From contig JAKSQI010000079.1 of assembly GCA_024404215.1 (NCBI GenBank), forward strand, positions 1 to 7,318: a stretch of DNA of 7,318 nucleotides, written 5' to 3'. Source of the DNA: Oscillospiraceae bacterium (lineage in GTDB: Bacteria > Bacillota > Clostridia > Oscillospirales > Oscillospiraceae). Shown here piece after piece: positions 4,866 through 7,318 of this stretch. The notes under the pieces were generated by a model. That model was not told the origin of the DNA and did not search any database. It saw only the letters and a program-made list of their open reading frames with translations. The translations under genes were made by a program, and so were the position numbers. Numbering within the stretch: position 1 is the stretch's first letter; every line of letters starts with the position of its first letter.

Positions 4866-6575
4866 ATGACTTTTGAGAAATGGAACATTCATGATTTCCC
4901 CCGGGGAACTGCAATATCGCTGGTGCGCAGCGGGTATAACTACCTGCCTGCGGTGGTGCTTGCCTCACGAGGTATCGGTTCGGCGGAAGAGGCTGCCGAG
5001 CTATTGGACCGTAGCACAGAAAAGCTGCTGGACCCCTTTGCTTTGAAGGATATGGACAAAGCGGCAGCCCGCATTCAGCAGGCCATTGACAGCCGGGAAA
5101 AGGTCATGATTTTCGGGGACTACGATGTAGATGGTATGACCTCTACCTGTGTCATGCTGGAATTTCTCCGTTCCTGTGGCTTAGATGCCGGCTATTACAT
5201 TCCCGGACGGGATGAGGATGGCTACGGGCTGAATAACACCGCTTTGGACCGTTTTGCCCGTGATGGTGTAACCCTTGTAATCACCGTAGACTGTGGCGTG
5301 ACTGCCGTGGAAGAAGTAGAATATGCAAAAGCCCTTGGACTGGATGTGGTCATCACTGACCACCACGAGTGCAAGAATCAGCTGCCGGACGCCATTGCCG
5401 TAGTAGACCCAAAAAGACCGGACAGCAGCTACGAAAACAAAAACCTGGCCGGAGTTGGCGTTGCCTTTAAAACCATTTGCGCCTTAGCCGGACGACCGGC
5501 TATCCAGCGCTTGCTGGACCGATTCGGTGATTTGGTAGCTCTGGGAACCGTGGCAGATGTGGTACCGGTAATCGGTGAAAACAGCATTCTGATTTCCCGT
5601 GGTCTGGCTGCTCTGGAAAGGACCAAGCGTCCCGGCCTGCAAACCCTGCTGAAGGAAAGCGGTGCCGAAGGCCGACGTATTACCACGGTATCCGTGGGCT
5701 TTACCCTGGCGCCCCGGTTAAATGCTGCCGGCCGCATGGGAAAACCGGAACTATCTGTCCAGCTGCTGGACACGGAAAGCTTGACAGAAGCCGAAAGGCT
5801 TTCCCAGGAGCTTTGCCGTTTGAACGATGAACGGCGGGATTTGGTAACCCGCATTTATGACGAAGCCCTGGAAATTGCCGATTCAGCTGAAGTTCCTTTG
5901 ATTCTTGCCAAAGAAAGCTGGTTTCAGGGCGTTATGGGTATTGTGGCAGCCCGTATTAGTGAGCTTAAAATGGTCCCTACCATTATGATATGCATAGATG
6001 AAAATGGCATTGGCAGGGGCTCCTGCCGCAGCTACGGCTGTTTTCCCCTTTATGCCGCTCTGGACCGCTGCAGCGATTTGCTGGAGAATTTCGGCGGCCA
6101 CGAAATGGCTGCCGGCATCACCATCCGCAGAGAGAACATTGATGCCTTCCGTCAGCGCTTCACGGCCTGCTATCAGGAACTATCGGGCGGTCCTTCCATT
6201 CCAGTCCTGGAAGTGGATTATGAAATCATCAAACCCGGTTTGCTAACCTTGCCGAATTTGGAAGCCATGACTGCTTTGGAACCCTTTGGCAATGGAAACA
6301 TGCCCCCCGTTCTTTGCCTGCGTGATGCAGAGCTGACCTTTATCGGCCCTTGCGGCACCGGTGTTCACACCAAACTGCGAGTCAGTAAAAACGGTGAAAC
6401 CTTCGACGGCATTTTCTTTTCCCACGCCGCCGGGGATCTCCCACCCCGGGGCAGTCGGGTGGATATTGCCTTTGAACCTCAGATTAACGAATTCCGCGGC
6501 CGCCGCAGTGTTCAGCTATTGGTTGTTGATTTAGCCGGCACAGGCGAACGGCAGATTACGGAGGGACATGCATGA
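4866..6575 (+). CDS. recJ: Single-stranded-DNA-specific 5'-3' exonuclease RecJ
   Basis: RecJ degrades single-stranded DNA from the 5' end in recombination, mismatch and stalled-fork repair. This 569-residue protein has the DHH-family phosphoesterase core: GDYDVDG (84-90, metal ligands D85, D87, D89), ITVDCG (139-144, D142), TDHHE (164-168) and GTVADVVP (227-234, D231). A DHHA1 domain follows, with GVMGIVAARI (355-364), GSCRS (385-389) and FGGHEMAAG (409-417). An OB-type C-terminal domain follows, including LEPFGNGNMPPVL (471-483). The length is close to E. coli RecJ and shorter than the roughly 780-residue Bacillus subtilis protein, which has an extra C-terminal region. All catalytic residues I can check are present. 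The start is supported by AAGGAGG at ideal spacing. It is first in an operon with rel, and its stop overlaps the rel start. No frameshift or unusual composition is seen. Confidence 0.97.
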   Translation: MTFEKWNIHDFPRGTAISLVRSGYNYLPAVVLASRGIGSAEEAAELLDRSTEKLLDPFALKDMDKAAARIQQAIDSREKVMIFGDYDVDGMTSTCVMLEFLRSCGLDAGYYIPGRDEDGYGLNNTALDRFARDGVTLVITVDCGVTAVEEVEYAKALGLDVVITDHHECKNQLPDAIAVVDPKRPDSSYENKNLAGVGVAFKTICALAGRPAIQRLLDRFGDLVALGTVADVVPVIGENSILISRGLAALERTKRPGLQTLLKESGAEGRRITTVSVGFTLAPRLNAAGRMGKPELSVQLLDTESLTEAERLSQELCRLNDERRDLVTRIYDEALEIADSAEVPLILAKESWFQGVMGIVAARISELKMVPTIMICIDENGIGRGSCRSYGCFPLYAALDRCSDLLENFGGHEMAAGITIRRENIDAFRQRFTACYQELSGGPSIPVLEVDYEIIKPGLLTLPNLEAMTALEPFGNGNMPPVLCLRDAELTFIGPCGTGVHTKLRVSKNGETFDGIFFSHAAGDLPPRGSRVDIAFEPQINEFRGRRSVQLLVVDLAGTGERQITEGHA

Positions 6576-7318
6576 GTACTGATAATCAAGAAGCCAAAAG
6601 CGAGCTGGTCATTGACCCGGTAGTGGAAGAGCAGTATCGTCACTTTGAACAGGTGGTAAAAACCGGAACCCCTTCTGCCAGTTTGGAACGGGTTCGGGCC
6701 GCCTTTGAATATGCCTACCGCAATCATGGCCCCCAGCTGCGTAAATCCGGCGAGCCCTACATCATTCACCCCCTGGCTGCCGCGGAGATTATCGCCGAGC
6801 TGAATCTGGACGAGGAAAGCATCATGGCTGCCCTGCTTCATGACTGTCTGGAGGATACCGGCTCCACCCATCTGGAAATTGAACAGCTTTTCGGCCCTGA
6901 TGTGGCTGACATCGTAGAGGGCGTTACCAAGCTGACCCGGGTCACCTACACCAGCAAGGAAGAGGAGCAGATGGAAAACTTCCGCAAGATGCTGCTGGCG
7001 ATGGCCACGGATATCCGGGTTATTATTATTAAGCTGGCCGACCGACTGCACAACATGCGCACCCTGCAGTATCACAAGGAAAGCAAGCAAAGAGAAAAGG
7101 CTCTGGAAACCATGGAGATTTATGCTCCCATTGCCCACCGTCTCGGCATGCAGCGCTTTAAGTGGGAACTGGAGGATCTGTCCATCCGTTATTTGGACCC
7201 CATTGGTTATAAAGCCATTGCGGATGAATTGGCCAAGCGCGAAGAACAAAACGCCGCCTTTTTTGATACCGTTCAGTCTAAAATTACCGAGCGGCTGGCA
7301 GAAAACGGCATTAAGTGC
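6572..7318 (+). CDS. rel: Bifunctional (p)ppGpp synthetase/hydrolase Rel, N-terminal part (cut by window edge)
   Basis: Only the first 249 codons are present and the frame is open at the right edge. They cover the HD-type (p)ppGpp hydrolase domain: RKSGEPYIIHP (R57, H66), LLHDCLEDT (H90-D91 and E94-D95), and IKLADRLHNMRT (D157, N161, T164). With a constant offset of 13, these match the hydrolase residues described for Streptococcus Rel (R44, H53, H77-D78, E81-D82, D144, N148, T151), so degradation of the alarmone should work. The helix ALETMEIYAPIAHRLGM leads towards the synthetase domain, whose catalytic part and the regulatory TGS and ACT domains lie beyond the window. An intact hydrolase indicates a bifunctional Rel rather than a synthetase-only RelA. 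ATG 6572 overlaps the recJ stop as ATGA, with GGAGG (6560-6564) seven bases upstream inside recJ, so the two are translationally coupled. recJ next to rel is a familiar order in Clostridia. Confidence 0.96.
   Translation, partial: MSTDNQEAKSELVIDPVVEEQYRHFEQVVKTGTPSASLERVRAAFEYAYRNHGPQLRKSGEPYIIHPLAAAEIIAELNLDEESIMAALLHDCLEDTGSTHLEIEQLFGPDVADIVEGVTKLTRVTYTSKEEEQMENFRKMLLAMATDIRVIIIKLADRLHNMRTLQYHKESKQREKALETMEIYAPIAHRLGMQRFKWELEDLSIRYLDPIGYKAIADELAKREEQNAAFFDTVQSKITERLAENGIKC

Noticed and set aside
6512..7249. Minus-strand 245-codon open reading frame at the right end
   Set aside because: It is antisense to the recJ end and rel, whose hydrolase residues are intact on the plus strand.

Overview
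The window reads as chromosomal DNA of a Bacillota bacterium, most likely Clostridia. The evidence is a transcription-terminating lysine riboswitch, strong AGGAGG-type ribosome binding sites, consensus sigma-A-like promoters with 17-18 base spacers, a three-segment Firmicutes-style cardiolipin synthase, and recJ directly coupled to a bifunctional rel gene. Base composition is moderate (roughly half G+C by eye). I cannot name a genus. No mobile element, tRNA, rRNA or CRISPR array is visible.

Bases 1-552 hold no supported protein gene. They contain a complete minus-strand regulatory leader: promoter (313-341), lysine riboswitch aptamer (121-296), a Rho-independent terminator (45-80) with a mutually exclusive antiterminator pairing, and a Shine-Dalgarno sequence at the left edge (1-6). 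The lysine-controlled gene therefore starts just outside the window. Bases 342-511 show nothing further that I can support.

Bases 553-3109 are a compact minus-strand operon, transcribed plsC-type acyltransferase, then diacylglycerol kinase family protein, then HD-domain phosphohydrolase. Intergenic gaps are 9 and 3 bases, with a promoter upstream of plsC and a terminator after the HD gene. The acyltransferase carries an in-frame, 60-base, very AT-rich insertion flanked by a 16-base direct repeat, which is the oddest feature of the window. Divergently, 3141-4779 is a monocistronic cardiolipin synthase unit with its own promoter and terminator. PlsC makes phosphatidic acid from lysophosphatidic acid, DAG kinase family enzymes make it from diacylglycerol, and Cls condenses phosphatidylglycerol into cardiolipin. 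The region is thus a membrane phospholipid locus, with an HD hydrolase of unknown substrate attached.

Bases 4803-7318 are a plus-strand housekeeping operon: promoter, recJ (single-strand DNA exonuclease), then rel ((p)ppGpp synthetase/hydrolase). The two genes overlap by ATGA. rel runs off the right end; only its hydrolase half is present and its catalytic residues are intact.
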